A DNA stretch of 64,000 bases, taken from NCBI RefSeq assembly GCF_949987535.1, contig NC_080075.1, positions 44,761,536 through 44,825,535 on the forward strand, read 5' to 3'. Shown piece after piece: positions 38,191 to 50,290 of the stretch; the first letter of the stretch is position 1; each line of letters starts with the position of its first letter. The translations under genes and the position numbers were made by a program. Below the pieces are notes generated by a model. The model did no database searches. It was not told the DNA's origin and worked only from the letters and a program-made list of their open reading frames with translations. Source of the stretch: Balaenoptera acutorostrata (Eukaryota; Chordata; Mammalia; Artiodactyla; Balaenopteridae).

Positions 38191-39467
38191 ACAACTCTTG
38201 CTCCCCATCCCCCCAAATATGTGAACTTCTAAACTCCCACATTTGTTTTGTGGTATCATCACAGAATTTCTCATAGACAACATAATTTTTACATTTGCTC
38301 TTTTCTCACTCCTTTTAAAAAAAAAAAAAATCTGCCTGTTGCTTAAAATACTATTCAAAATTTATATTAGAAACATAATGTCTAAAAAGCATCAATAGTA
38401 AGATATTCAAGTTTTCCCACTTTCAGCTCTGGCCCATCTATTCATGATTGTCAAGTACTGTAACACTCCATGCTTACTTGATTCTCAAGACTGTTTCTGG
38501 CATTTCTCAGAAGTTTTCAACTAATTACTTTTTGGGTATCAAGGGACTTATAACAACCAAAGAGCATGTTGCCCATCTCAGTCATTGTCTGGGTGCATTG
38601 ACACTCATTTTAAAGGCACTGACACTATTTTGTGAGCTTGGCCTCCTGATTGAGATCACATAATTGCAATAATTAGGAAACTCACCTCAGGATATTATCA
38701 AAGTGACCCACCCAAACCCAACTCCATATGGTTTGAAATAGCTAATGAGTCAGTTAATGTGCTATGTCCAGGAGTAATGGGTACTCAATATGGATAGCAT
38801 GAAGGTATAATTTACCAACTTTCTGACTGATTAAGGTTTTCAAGTGGCCATTTTGCAACTTAAAGAGGGTTCAAAGTATTAACAGCTTTGACGGTTGAGA
38901 CAAAAGAAGAAGCAAGGATTGTTTAAAAGGCAGGGGCATTGGAATTTGAGCAATTTCTTTCAATCATATACCCGAGGCTAAAAAATGCGATGCTATGTAA
39001 AATCAAATGAAGATGTAGGTTTTAGTAGCAATCTGTCATGCTGTGGAGAGGTATGGGAGCTGTTACAGGCTGAGTCCTGCGCAAAAAGTAAAGAAAATGT
39101 AAAAAGCTGTAATCCACCGACTCTAGGGTGGGCTGGAGAAAAGTGAGGAAGTTTAATTACCAAAAAAAAAAAAAGGCTAGAATCAGTAATAACAGATGTC
39201 TACATGGAAAGGAGTCACTGGGTAACTGACTGATGTATTTTTCATTTCATAGGTTAGTATAAACTCAAAATTGTCACAATATCTCTGACTGAGTTGTTGG
39301 CTGTGGTATCTTAGAAAAAATTAATATCCCAAGCATATTTATAAGAAGGAATTAAGAAAAATTCTACAGTTAACACATTAGCTACTCATCTGAAACCCTC
39401 ATGACAAAGATCTGTTTGTTTTTTTTTAATCTGAAAGAATTTAAGCCCAGAGAATTCTTATAAAGAA
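38191..39467. other. Upstream flank, no gene seen
   Basis: Non-coding sequence without a recognised repeat or exon. Confidence 0.45.
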
Positions 39468-39930
39468 AATGTTCTTAATTTGGAGCCCATAGACACTCAG
39501 TGAATCCCTGGATAGACCTTAGGAGTGGTCTGTGAACTTGGAAGGGAGGGAAAAAAAATCACATCTTTATTTTCACTAATTTTAACTGGAAATTAACATA
39601 TACTATAATTATATAACAAACTACGTAGTATTAGCATTATTTATGATTTTTCCACCAAAAGAAATTGAAGATGTTTTCATATCATAATAGAGCTCAAAAT
39701 ATCATTTATGTTCATCACTATTACAAAAGTCTGACCCACTGTCAGATCTAGGTTTTAAGAATATTTTGATAACTAATTTTAATAGAATTTATTTCCTTTA
39801 TGATCCTAAGTATTTTATTTTATTTCATCCACTTACAAAACATCAAAGATTTATGAGGAGTGAGTCTAAAAGCTTTCCTGGACTGTCAAAGGGGTCCATG
39901 GCACAGAAAAGTTTACGAACCTCTGCTACA
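39468..39930. mobile_element. hAT-like DNA transposon remnant
   Basis: The left end, GTTCTTAATTTGGAGCCCAT, and the right end, read in reverse complement as AGAGGTTCGTAAACTTTTCT, resemble the GGTTCTTAACCTGGGGTCC-type inverted termini of Charlie-group elements. The right end also has GGGGTCCATGGCACAGAAAA. The interior is AT-rich with no transposase. Confidence 0.5.
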
Positions 39931-40836
39931 CAGTGGCTTTATTAAGGTCTAAATGGTTTATACTAGACCAGTGGCTTTTAACTCTAAGTATTAGAATTAT
40001 TTCAGAGATTTTACCTATTATTTAAAAATCTTAAAAGATAATTCATGCACATCTTTCAGTTGTACAACAAATTATACAATGAAAAGCAAGTTTCTTTCTT
40101 ACCCCAAATACTACTCCCCAGAAGCAACTAATATTTCCTATGAGGCTTTTGATTCAGATTTAAGCATATATGTAATATATCTGTATTCTATTGTATATGC
40201 ATATGTTTACATAGGACATTAATTTTTCTGCATTTTACCCAAATAGTAATATACTTTACACAATAATCTATACCTTAGCTTTGTCACTTAACAGTATATC
40301 TTGGCAATTGCTCCATATCTGTACAAAGAAAAAAGTACATTTTTAATTTTTGTGGCTAGGTAGTATTTGATTGTAAGTACTCCCACTTTATTTGACCAGA
40401 TCTTTGTTGATTGCTACTTAATTAGCATTCAGTATTTTACTATTTCAAACAATGTTCCTAATTACAGTTTAATATTTTCTGTGTATAGATCTTCCACATG
40501 TTTTGATATGTTTACTCTTGGTGATATTACCTTGCTTTATGTTTTTTTGGTTTATTTATTTATTTATTTTTAATATTTACTATTTGTTGAGAGCTTATAT
40601 GCCAGGTTCTGTGTTAACCATTTCATTCATATTCTTTCTTTTTTTTTTTTTTAAACATCTCTTTTGGTTTATTTTTAATACTTCTTTTTAATCCATCCCT
40701 AATGGCCTGTGTTTCTTTGTTTTGCATGTATATTTGTATTTTCCTTCTAAAAGTTTGAATTCTTTAAAAAGTTGAAGTGTATAGTTTTTCTAGTTCCTCT
40801 AGTTATTTCTCTATAACTATAATTTTGTATAATATA
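39931..40836. other. Upstream flank, AT-rich, no gene seen
   Basis: T-rich sequence, possibly part of an old inverted L1. The frames 40367-40573 and 40503-40691 are hydrophobic by composition only. Confidence 0.4.
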
Positions 40837-40853
40837 CTCAATTTTCTCTTTTT

Positions 40854-41203
40854 TTTTTTTTTAAGGACAGGTGAAAGTAATTTCATTAATTTTTTTTCTT
40901 GAGAATAGGTTTACTTATTTATTTATTTATTTATTTATTTTTGGCTGTGTTGGGTCTTCGTTTCTGTGCGAGGGCTTTCTCTATTTGCGGCAAGTGGGGG
41001 CCACTCTTCATCGCGGTGCGCGGGCCTCTCATTATCGCGGCCTCTCTTGTTGCGGAGCACAGGCTCTAGACGCGCAGGCTCAGTAATTGTGGCTCACGGG
41101 CCCAGTTGCTCCGCGGCATGTGGGATCTTCCCAGACCAGGGCTCGAACCCGTGTCCCCTGCATTGGCAGGCAGATTCTTAACCACTGCGCCACCAGGGAA
41201 GCC
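40854..41203 (-). mobile_element. CHR-type SINE, deletion form, with 3' tag of about 50 nt
   Basis: Minus-strand SINE with the deletion of about 60 nt but retaining the 15-nt AACAAGAGAGGCCGC segment. After the AAATAAATA tail it carries a unique stretch of about 50 nt (40863-40912), then poly(A) (T at 40849-40862 on the plus strand). A 17-nt duplication, CTCAATTTTCTCTTTTT, at 40837-40853 and 41204-41220 encloses SINE, tag and poly(A) together. Confidence 0.94.
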
Positions 41204-41220
41204 CTCAATTTTCTCTTTTT

Positions 41221-42279
41221 GAAATAATATATATTTACTCTTTAAGCATTAAGGGGATTAGTATACTTCTGAGGAGTTGTTTGAAGCCCTCGTCCTCCTC
41301 AGAAATGTAGCTTTATGAACAGAATCCCAAGGTCATGTTGATGAAAAGCACTTGTTTAGAAGGAAAGACTGCACTAGAACCAGGAGGCTAAGAAGCCTGA
41401 AAGATCCTGAATTAACTGGAAGGCTACTCCTTTTCCTGTAATAATTGAAAATCAAAGCTGAATTAAATTATACCCTCACTGTCATTTAGGTTAAAGCTTT
41501 CTACTCCCATCACACACCCCAATTTCCTGGATAATTGTCTCATTTCTCTGTCACATTTGCTATGAAAACCTGGTATGAATATGAGTCATGGCTAAATTTT
41601 AGCTCATGTCAACATTACATAACGTTGTCATTTACATGATGACTGCCAAACTTTTATAAAATAAACTCAGAGATACTTATTAATTAGTCTTAAAGCATAT
41701 AGTACCCCCACACTTAAAGTACTAGTACTGATGTTCTTAGTGTTGCCAGCTCTGTGATAGCAGTGTTCAAATTTTCTCTTTAGCAGTCTAACGTTTAACA
41801 TGGTAACATTATTTAGTAATTAATTCCACAAATATTTTTGAGAGCGGATGCTATGCTTGGTACTGTAAATAGAAATTTGAGGAAGGTGTAGTTCTTGCCT
41901 GCTAAGCTTATTTATTTGGGAGGAAAGGCATTTAGAGTGGTATTTTCAATACTGTGTGAAAAGAACTATAATACTGATGAGCATATGCAGGTAGTATAAG
42001 CCAAGCTTGGTGGTTCAGGAAAACTCCCAGAGAAGGGGGCACATAACCCATGGTTATGCAGAGGTTATTTGGATGAGATGAGAGTGTAGACTAGGTAGTG
42101 TTGAAGCCCTGGGGCTGGAGAAGCATTTCAGCCAGATGGAATAAAACCAGCAGAATGGAGAGAATCTGTTATTTGTACCTTCATATTTGGAAGTGCTCAG
42201 CTATACCTTCATCATATAGAGAAGAGTTAAAAAGAAAAATCAGAGTCTGGTTCATAGTCAGACCATACCTCTACTATAA
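41221..42279. other. Upstream flank, no gene seen
   Basis: Single-copy-looking DNA between the SINE and the L1. No element recognised. Confidence 0.5.
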
Positions 42280-43196
42280 AAATAAATAAACCAGATTAGG
42301 AACCAAGATGGCAGAGTAGAAGGACGTGCTCTCACTCCCTCTTGCGAAAACACCAGAATCACAACTAGCTGCAGGACAATCATCGACAGGAAGACACTGG
42401 AACTCACCAAAAAAGATACCCCACATGCAAAGACAAAGGAGAAGCCACAATGAGATGGTAGGAGGGCCCCAATCACAGTAAAATCAAATCCCATAACTGC
42501 TGGGTGGGTGACTCACAGACTGGAGAACACTTATGCCACAGAAGTCCACCCACTGGATTACAGGTACTGAGACCCACATCAGGTTCCCAACCTGGGGGTC
42601 TGGCAACAGGAGGAGGAATTCCTAGAGAATCAGACTTTGAAGGCTAGTGGGATTTGATTGCAGGACTTCGACAGGATGGGGGAAACAGAGTCCACTCTTG
42701 GAGGGCACACACAAAGTAGTGTGTGCATCGGGACCCAGGGGAAGGAGCAGTGACCCTAGGGGAGACTGAGCCAGACCTACCTGCTAGTGTTGGAGGGTCT
42801 CCTGCAGAGGCGGGCAGTGGCTGTAGCTCACCGTGGGGACAAGGACACTGGCAGCAGAAGTTCTGGGAAGTATTCCTTTGTGTGAGCCCTCCCAGAGTCC
42901 GTCATTAGCCCCAACAAAGAGCCCAGGTAGGCTCCAGGATTGGGTTGCCTCAGGTCAAACAACCAACAGGGAGGGAACCCAGCCCCACCCATCAGCGGTC
43001 AAGCAGATTAAAGTTTTACTGAGCTCTGCCCACAAGAGCAACAGTCAGCTCTACCCACCACCAGTCCCTCCCATCAGGAAACCTGCACAAGACTCTTAGA
43101 TAGCCTCATTCACCAGAGGGCAGACAGCAGAAGCAAGAAGAACTACAATCTGGCAGCCTGTGGAACAAAAACCACATTCACAAAAATAAAGACAAG

Positions 43197-44152
43197 ATGA
43201 AAAGGCAGAGGGCTATGTACCAGATGAAGGAACAAGATAAAATCCCAGAAAAACAACTAAATGAAGTGGAGATAGGCAACCTTCCAGAAGAAGAATTCAG
43301 AGTAATGATAGTCAAGATGATCCAGGATCTCTGAAAAAGAATGGAGGCAAAGATCGAGAAGATGTAAGAAATGTTTAACAAAGGCCTAGAAGAATTAAAG
43401 AACAAACAAACAGAGATAAACAATAAAATAACTGAAATGAAAACTACACTAGAAGGAATCAATAGCAGAATAACTAAGGCAGAAGAACGGATAAGTGACC
43501 TGGAAGACAGAATGGTGGAATTCACTGCTGCTGAACAGAATAAAGAAAAAAGAATGAAAAGAAGTGAAGACAGCCTAAGAGACCTCTGGGACAACATTAA
43601 ATGCAACAACATTCACATTATAGGGGTCCCAGAAGGAGAAAAGAGAAAGGACCCGAGAAAATATTTGAAGAGATTATAGTCGAAAACTTCCTTAACATGG
43701 GAAAGGAAATAGCCACCCAATTCCAGGAAGTGCAGAGAGTCCCACACAGGATAAACCCAAGGAGAAACAAGCCAAGACACGTAGTATACAAACTGGCAAA
43801 AATTAAAGACAAAGAGAAATTATTGAAAGCAGCAAGGGAAAAATGACAAATAACATACAAGGCAACTCCCATAAGGTTAACAGCTGATTTCTCAGCAGAA
43901 ACTCTACAAGCCAGAAGGGAGTGGCATGATATACTTAAAGTGATGAAAGGGAAGAATCTACAGCCAAGATTACTCTACCCAGCAAGGATCTCATTCAGAT
44001 TCGATGGAGAAATCAAAAGCTTTACAGACAAGCAAAAGCTAAGAGGATTCAGCACCACCAAACCAGCTCTACAACAAATGCTAAAAGAACTTCTCTATGT
44101 GGGAAACTCAAGAGAAGAAAAGTACCTACAAAAACAAACCCAAAACAATTAA
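43197..44152 (+). pseudogene. L1 ORF1p remnant (RNA-binding protein)
   Basis: ORF1 encodes the trimeric nucleic-acid chaperone of L1 particles. Here an ATG at 43197 opens the frame, but stops interrupt it (TGA before KRMEAKIEKM, then TAA before EMFNKGLEEL). The coiled-coil block NNKITEMKTTLEGINSRITK and the RRM region (IHIIGVPEGE) follow. A frameshift near 43640 moves to a second frame carrying NFLNMGKEIATQFQEVQRVP. A TGA at 43844-43846 interrupts that, and it resumes in the same frame with EIKSFTDKQKLRGF to the natural end at 44150-44152. Several stops look like CGA to TGA or CAA to TAA changes. Confidence 0.88.
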
Positions 44153-44156
44153 GAAA

Positions 44157-47100
44157 ATGGTCATAGCAACATACATATCAATAATTACCCTAAACATGAA
44201 TGGATTAATTGCTCCAACCAAAAGACACTGGCTTGCTGAATGGATACAAAAACAAGACCCATCTATATGCTGTCTACAAGAGACCCACTTCAGACCTAGG
44301 GACACATACAGACTGAAAGTGAGGGGATGGAAAAAGATATTCCATGCCAATGGAAATCAAAAGAAACCTGGAATAGCTATACTCATATCAGATAAAATAC
44401 TTTAAAATAAAGAATGTTACAAGAGACAAGGAAGGACACTACATAATGATCAAGGGATCAATCCAAGAAGAAGATATAACAATTATAAATATATATGCAC
44501 CCAACATAGGAGCACCTCAATACATAAGGCAACTGCTAACAGCTCTAAAAGAGGAAATTGACAGTAACACAATAATAGTGGGGGACTTTAACAGCTCACT
44601 TACACCAATGGACAGATCATCCAAAATGAAAATAAATAAGGAAACAGAAGCTTTAAATGACACAATAGACCAGATAGATTTAATTGATATTTATAGGACA
44701 TTCCATCCAAAAACAGTAGATTACACTTTCTTCTCAAGTGCGCATGGAACTTTCTCCAGGATAGATCACATCTTGGGTCACAAATCAAGACACAGTAAAT
44801 TTAAGAAAATTGAAATCATATCAAGTACATTTTCTGACCACAATGCTATGAGATTAGAAATGAATTACAGGGAAAAAAAAGTAAAAAACACAAACACATG
44901 GAGGCTAAACAATACGTTACTAAATAACCAAGAGATCACTGAAGAAATCAAACAGGAAATCAAAAATTACCTAGAGACAAATGACAGTGAAAACACTATG
45001 ATCCAAAACCTATGGGATGCAGCAAAAGCCGTTCTAAGAGGGAAGTTTATAGCTATACAAGCCTACCTCAAGAAACAAGAAAAATCTCAAATAAACAATC
45101 TAACCTTATACCTAAAGGAACTAGAGAAAGAAGAACAAACAAAACCCAAAGTTAGCAGAAGGAAAGAAATCATAAAGATCACAGCAGAAATAAATGAAAT
45201 AGAAACAAAGAAACAATAGCAAAGATCAATAAAACCAAAGCTGGTTCTTTGAGAAGATAAACAAAATTGATAAAGCATTAGCCAGACTCATCAAGAAAAA
45301 GAGGGAGAGGACTCAAATCAATAAAATTAGAAATGAAAAAGGAGAAGTAACAACAGACACTGCAGAAATACAAAGCATCCTAAGAGACTACTACAAGCAA
45401 CTCTATGCCAATAAAATGGACAACCTGGAAGAAATGAACAAATTCTTAGAAAGGTATAACCTTTCAAGACTGAACCAGGAAGAAACAGAAAATAAGAACA
45501 GACCAATCACAAGTCATGAAATTGAAACTGTGATTAAAAATCTTCCAACAAACAAAAGTCCAGGACCAGATGGCTTCACAGGTGAATGCTATCAAACATT
45601 TAGAGACGAGCTAACACCTATCCTTCTCAAACTCTTCCAAAAAATTGCAGAGGAAGGAACACTCCCAAACTCATTCTATGAGGCTACCATCACCCTGATA
45701 CCAAAACTAGACAAAGATACTACAAAAAAAGAAAATTACAGACCAATATCACTGATGAATATAGATTCAAAAAACCTCAACAAAACACTAGCAAACAGAA
45801 TCCAACAACACATTAAAAGGATCATACACCATGGTCAAGTGGGACTTATCCCAGGGATGCAAGGATTCTTCAACATATGCAAATCAGTCAATGTGATACA
45901 CCAGGTTAACAAACTGAAGAATAAAAACCATATGATCATTTCAATAGATGCAGAAAAAGCTTTTGACAAAATTCAACACCAATTTATGATAAAAGCTCTC
46001 CAGAAAGTGGGCATAGAGGGAACCTACCTCAACATAATAAAGGTCATATACAACAAACACACAGAAAATATCATTCTCAATGGTGAAAAACTGAAAGCAT
46101 TTCCTCTAAGATTAGGAACAAGACAAGGATGTCCACTCTCGCCACTATTATTCAACATAGTTTTGGAAGTCCTAGCCACGGCAATCAGAGAAGAAAAAGA
46201 AATAAAAGGAATGCAAATCGGAAAAGAAGAAGTAAAACTGTCACTGTTTGCAGATGACATGATACTATACATAGAGAATCCTAAAGATGCCACCAGAAAA
46301 CTGCTAGAGCTAATCAATGAATTTGGTAAAGTTGCAGGATACAAAATTAATGCACAGAAATCTCTTGCATTCCTATACACTAATGATGAAAAATCTGAAA
46401 TAGAAATTAAGGAAACACTCCCATTTACCACTGCAACAAGAAGAATATAATACCTAGGAATAAACCAACCTAGGGAGACAAAAGACCTGTATGCAGAAAA
46501 CTATAAGACACTGATGAAAGAAATTAAAGATGATACCAACAGATGGAGAGATATACCATGTTCTTGGATTGGAAGAATCAATATTGTGAAAATGAGTATA
46601 CTACCCAAAGCAATCTACAGATTCAATGCAATCCCTATCAAATTACCAATGGCATTTTTTACAGAACTAGAACAAAAAATCTTAAAATTTGTGTGGAGAT
46701 ACAAAAGACACCGAATAGCCCAAGCAGTCTTGAGGGAAAAAAAATGGAGCTGGAGGAATCACACCCCCTGACTTCAGACTATACTACAAAGCTACACTAA
46801 TCAAGACAATATGGTACTGGCACAAAAACAGAAACATAGATCAATGGAACAAGACAGAAAGCCCAGAGATAAACCCACGCACCTATGGTCAACTAATCTA
46901 TGACAAAGGAGGCAAGGATATACAATGGAGAAAAGACAGTCTCTTCAATAAGTGGTGCTGGAAAAACTGGACAGCTACATGTAAAAGAATGAAATTAGAA
47001 CACTTCCTAACACCATACACAAAAATAAACTCAAAATGGATTAGAGACCTAAATGTAAGACCAGACACTGTAAAACTCTTAGAGGAAAACATAGGAAGAA

Positions 47101-47972
47101 CACTCTTTGACATAAATCACAGCAAGATCTTTTTTGATCCACCTCCTAGAGTAATGGAAATAAAAACAAAAATAAACAAATGGGACCTAATGAAATTTCA
47201 AAGCTTTTGCACAGCAAAGGAAACCATAATCAAGATGAAAAGACAACCCTCAGAATGGGAGAAAATATTTGCAAATGAATCAATGGACAAAGGATTAATC
47301 TCCAAAATATATAAACAGCTCATGTAGCTCAATATTAAAGAAACAAACAACCCAATCCAAAAATGGGCAGAAGACCTAAATAGACATTTCTCCAAAGAAG
47401 ACATACAGATGGCCAAGAAGCACATGAAAAGCTGCTCAACATCACTAATTGTTAGAGAAATACAAATCAAAACTACAATGAGGTATCACCTCACACCAGT
47501 TAGAATGGGCATCATCAGAAAATCTACAAACAACAAATGCTGGAGAGGGTGTGGAGAAAAGGGAACCCTCTTGCACTGTTGGTGCTAATGTAAATTGATA
47601 CAGCCACTCTGGAGAACAGTATGGAGGTTCCTTAAAAAACTAAAAATAGAATTACCATATGACCCAGCAATCCCATTACTGGGCATATACCCAGAGAAAA
47701 CCATAATTCAAAAAGACACACGCACCCCAATGTTCACTGCAGCACTATTTACAATAGCCAGGTCATGGAAGCAACCTAAATGCCCATCAACAGACGAATG
47801 GATAAAGAAGATATGGTACATATATACAATGGAATATTACTCAGCCATAAAAAGGAATGAAATTGGGTCATTTGTAGAGACGTGGATGGACCTAGAGACT
47901 GTCATACAGAGTGAAGTAAGTCAGAAAGAGAAAAACAAATATCGTATATTAACGCATATAATTGGAACCTAG
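44157..47972 (+). pseudogene. L1 ORF2p remnant (endonuclease and reverse transcriptase)
   Basis: ORF2 supplies the APE-like endonuclease and the reverse transcriptase that insert L1 and, in trans, SINEs and mRNAs. From the ATG at 44157 the endonuclease starts LNMNGL and LQETHF, frameshifts near 44402, and continues in 44446-45219 with GDFNSSLTP and [10 protein letters not shown]. Another shift near 45215 leads to the RT frame 45416-46450, with [30 protein letters not shown] and an intact FADD catalytic motif (codons 46247-46258). A stop at 46448-46450, a frameshift near 46740, a TAG at 47325-47327 and a stop near 47587 break the rest. The C-terminal region ends at the TAG at 47970-47972. The catalytic motifs are intact, but the protein cannot be made. 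Confidence 0.92.
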
Positions 47973-48276
47973 AAAAATGGTACAGATGAACCGGTTTGCA
48001 GGGCAGAAATGGAGACACAGAAGTAGAGAACAAATGTATGGACACCAAGGGGGGAAAGCAGCTGGGGGGTCGGGGTGGGGGTGTGATGAATTGGGCGATT
48101 GGGATTGACATGTATACGCTGATGTGTATAAAATTGATGACTTATAACGACCTGCTGTATAAAGAAGTAAATAAAATAAAATTCAAAAAGAAAAAAAAAA
48201 CTAACACACCATGGTAAAGCAATTATACTCCAATAAATATGTTAATAAATAAATAAATAAATAAATAAATAAACCA

Positions 48277-49531
48277 AAGAAAGATTTCAATGTGGTTTCT
48301 CCACATAGATCAGTACCTTTTTTTAGACCAGTATTTTTATTCAGAGGAATTAGGGAGAAGTCAGATGTATAAATAACTAGCCTGGAGGGCATATCAGAAT
48401 TTCTTCAGGGGTGCTGTAATTTGAAAAAGTATAATTCAACTTTACAATATTGCACTATATTTATAAACGAAAAAATACCTTTCGAAACATAAATTTTAGG
48501 AACGTAAGAGTTTAACAAATAATTGCTGCAAATGAACATGAGTTTTAGAAAGGAGGAAAACACTCATGTACATGAGTCATAAAATAAAGACCTTTTAAAA
48601 TTAACAGGTAAGATGAACCAAGTTAAAATTTTCTCTCATTGAAGAACTGGACTTAATTTAATGGAGTTAAAGGTTTTGTTTTTAAAAATATACTTTCTAA
48701 TATTCAAGGGAGATAATCTTCTACATATTTGTTGTCTCTATTCTGTTGCAACATATTCTATGAATATTTTCATAATTATCAAGTAGCTGTTTAAAAATTC
48801 ATATTATTGTGCTCATTTATTTGTTTAACAGAAATTCGACAACAAATCCAAGAAAGTGCCTTTACTCTAATTAACAAGAAATAAGGTAACTGACTTTTTC
48901 AAGGAGCTGTATTACATATTTAATCCCATACTTGAAATCTGGGTTCGTTATACACTAATATCAGTGCTTTGGAAACGTAAGGATCTCCCCCCAAAAAAAA
49001 GAAAATAGAAGATTTGCATTTCAGGATAGTAATGTGTGCACATATATTTAACACTGTTCCAAGAAATTGATCAAAGAAATATAAATAATGGGAGAAATTT
49101 TTTAAAAATTATTAACAGTGTTGCATAACAGGTAAAAAGGCCATTAAGAGGCCCATATTAGAGGATTGTTCCTATAAAAACTATTGCAGATGGGAGCAGA
49201 TGGAGAGCCATAAAAATTAGACTGTGATAAGGCACCTACAACAAAAAAAATGTCCACCTGTGAAATAAGAAAACAAGATTGCCTAACACCCCTTGTACAT
49301 AATCCAATCTCTGAGCAGAGGCTGAGGATTGACTCCGCTCCAGCAGTGAATGGAGGGCAAATAGAGGGCACCAATAGAACTACTGGCTGAGTGAGCAGTG
49401 TCACAACAGACCAACAGTGAGATTAATAATATTAGGTGGAGAAGGCAGGGGCAGGAGATCAGCTAACTTGGGGTTGTTCAACTGTGGAAAAAAAACCCAC
49501 TTACCAAAGCAGAGAACGTTCTGTCATGTGA
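48277..49531. other. Upstream flank, no gene seen
   Basis: AT-rich sequence to about 49100. The part 49150-49530 is less AT-rich and may be an old LTR or gene-derived piece, but I cannot assign it. Confidence 0.4.
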
Positions 49532-50011
49532 GTCCTTCCCCTGGAAACTCCTGCACTGCTCACTGCCAGCACTTGTGACTCTCAGATCCAGCAAAATAAA
49601 GCTATAGAAAATGAAGATATTTCCCTTTCTCCTTTAACTGTAACTAAAACAGAAATGAAACCTACGTAACTGCTGACTGATTCGGCAACAACTTCCCCAA
49701 CTGAGCAAGTGTCTCACTCTGTAAAGCTGAACAAACAGAAAAATCAGCAGGCAAATGGAAAATTTAGTAGTTCAGGGAAGGAAAACTATTGTGAGGAGAT
49801 AAAGCAAATGTCCTCTGAGGGAAATAAAACAGATTCATTCCAAGAAACAGGAGCAAATTTTCAAAATTCTCTAGTTCATGTTCCCCACGAGAGTCTAGAA
49901 AAGGTGGCATCTATACAAATGCAGCAATTTAAAAATTTTAAAAAGATTGCATTTAGATGCAAACTCTATTCAAAATTAAAACACAATTTTAATTTTGTGG
50001 AGAATCTGTAA
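49532..50011 (+). other. Coding-like open stretch, unassigned; possible pseudogene fragment
   Basis: In one frame there are about 160 codons with a single stop (TAA at 49667-49669). The last 114 codons (49670-50011) are uninterrupted and hydrophilic, rich in Ser, Asn, Lys and Gln, with segments such as SHSVKLNKQKNQQANGKF and FKNFKKIAFRCKLYSKLK. There is no ATG at its head, no splice site that I trust and no poly(A) behind it. I do not recognise the protein. By rough estimate a few frames this long are expected by chance in a 64-kb AT-rich window, so this is weak evidence. It could be a decayed retrocopy or exon, or nothing. Confidence 0.22.
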
Positions 50012-50059
50012 ATTAGAAGATTTATAGGAATATGATGATTAAAATACTATCAATAATAA

Positions 50060-50290
50060 TTAATGTTTGTTAAACTCTTATTATGTGCCAGAGTTTTTTT
50101 ATCCTTTACATGCAATGAGATGTTATCCTCACAACAACAACATTACAAGGTGAATACTAATATGCTCTCCATTTTACAGATGAGGAAACTGAGGCACAGA
50201 ACATTTAAGTAACTTGCACAAAGATCGAAGATTTGTAAGTGGTAGACCTAGGCAATGTAATTCAAGAGCCCACAGACTTGATTCTAGAAA
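50060..50290 (-). repeat. MIR element, inverted
   Basis: Clear reverse-complement MIR: TTATTATGTGCCAGAG, then CATTTTACAGATGAGGAAAC immediately followed by TGAGGCACAGAACATTTAAG, then AAGTAACTTGCACAAAG. Confidence 0.85.

Larger units (their letters stand above)
42294..48262 (+). mobile_element. Nearly full-length L1 LINE, inactive
   Basis: About 6 kb with the full L1 plan: 5'UTR (42294-43196, starting near CCAAGATGGCAGAGTAG), ORF1, ORF2, and a 3'UTR with a G-rich tract (48050-48080). It ends TGTTAATAAATAAATAAATA. The 3'-terminal motif (ACACACCATGGTAAAGCAAT) is the same as the inverted L1 end at 63913-64000, so it is the normal 3' end of the resident L1 family. A probable 14-nt duplication, AAATAAATAAACCA, stands at 42280-42293 and 48263-48276, although it is partly simple sequence. 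Premature stops and frameshifts kill both ORFs. Confidence 0.93.

Noticed and set aside
48190..48262. Sequence after the first A run of the large L1 as a possible 3' transduction
   Set aside because: The same terminal motif appears inverted at 63913-64000, so it is the normal 3' end of this L1 family.
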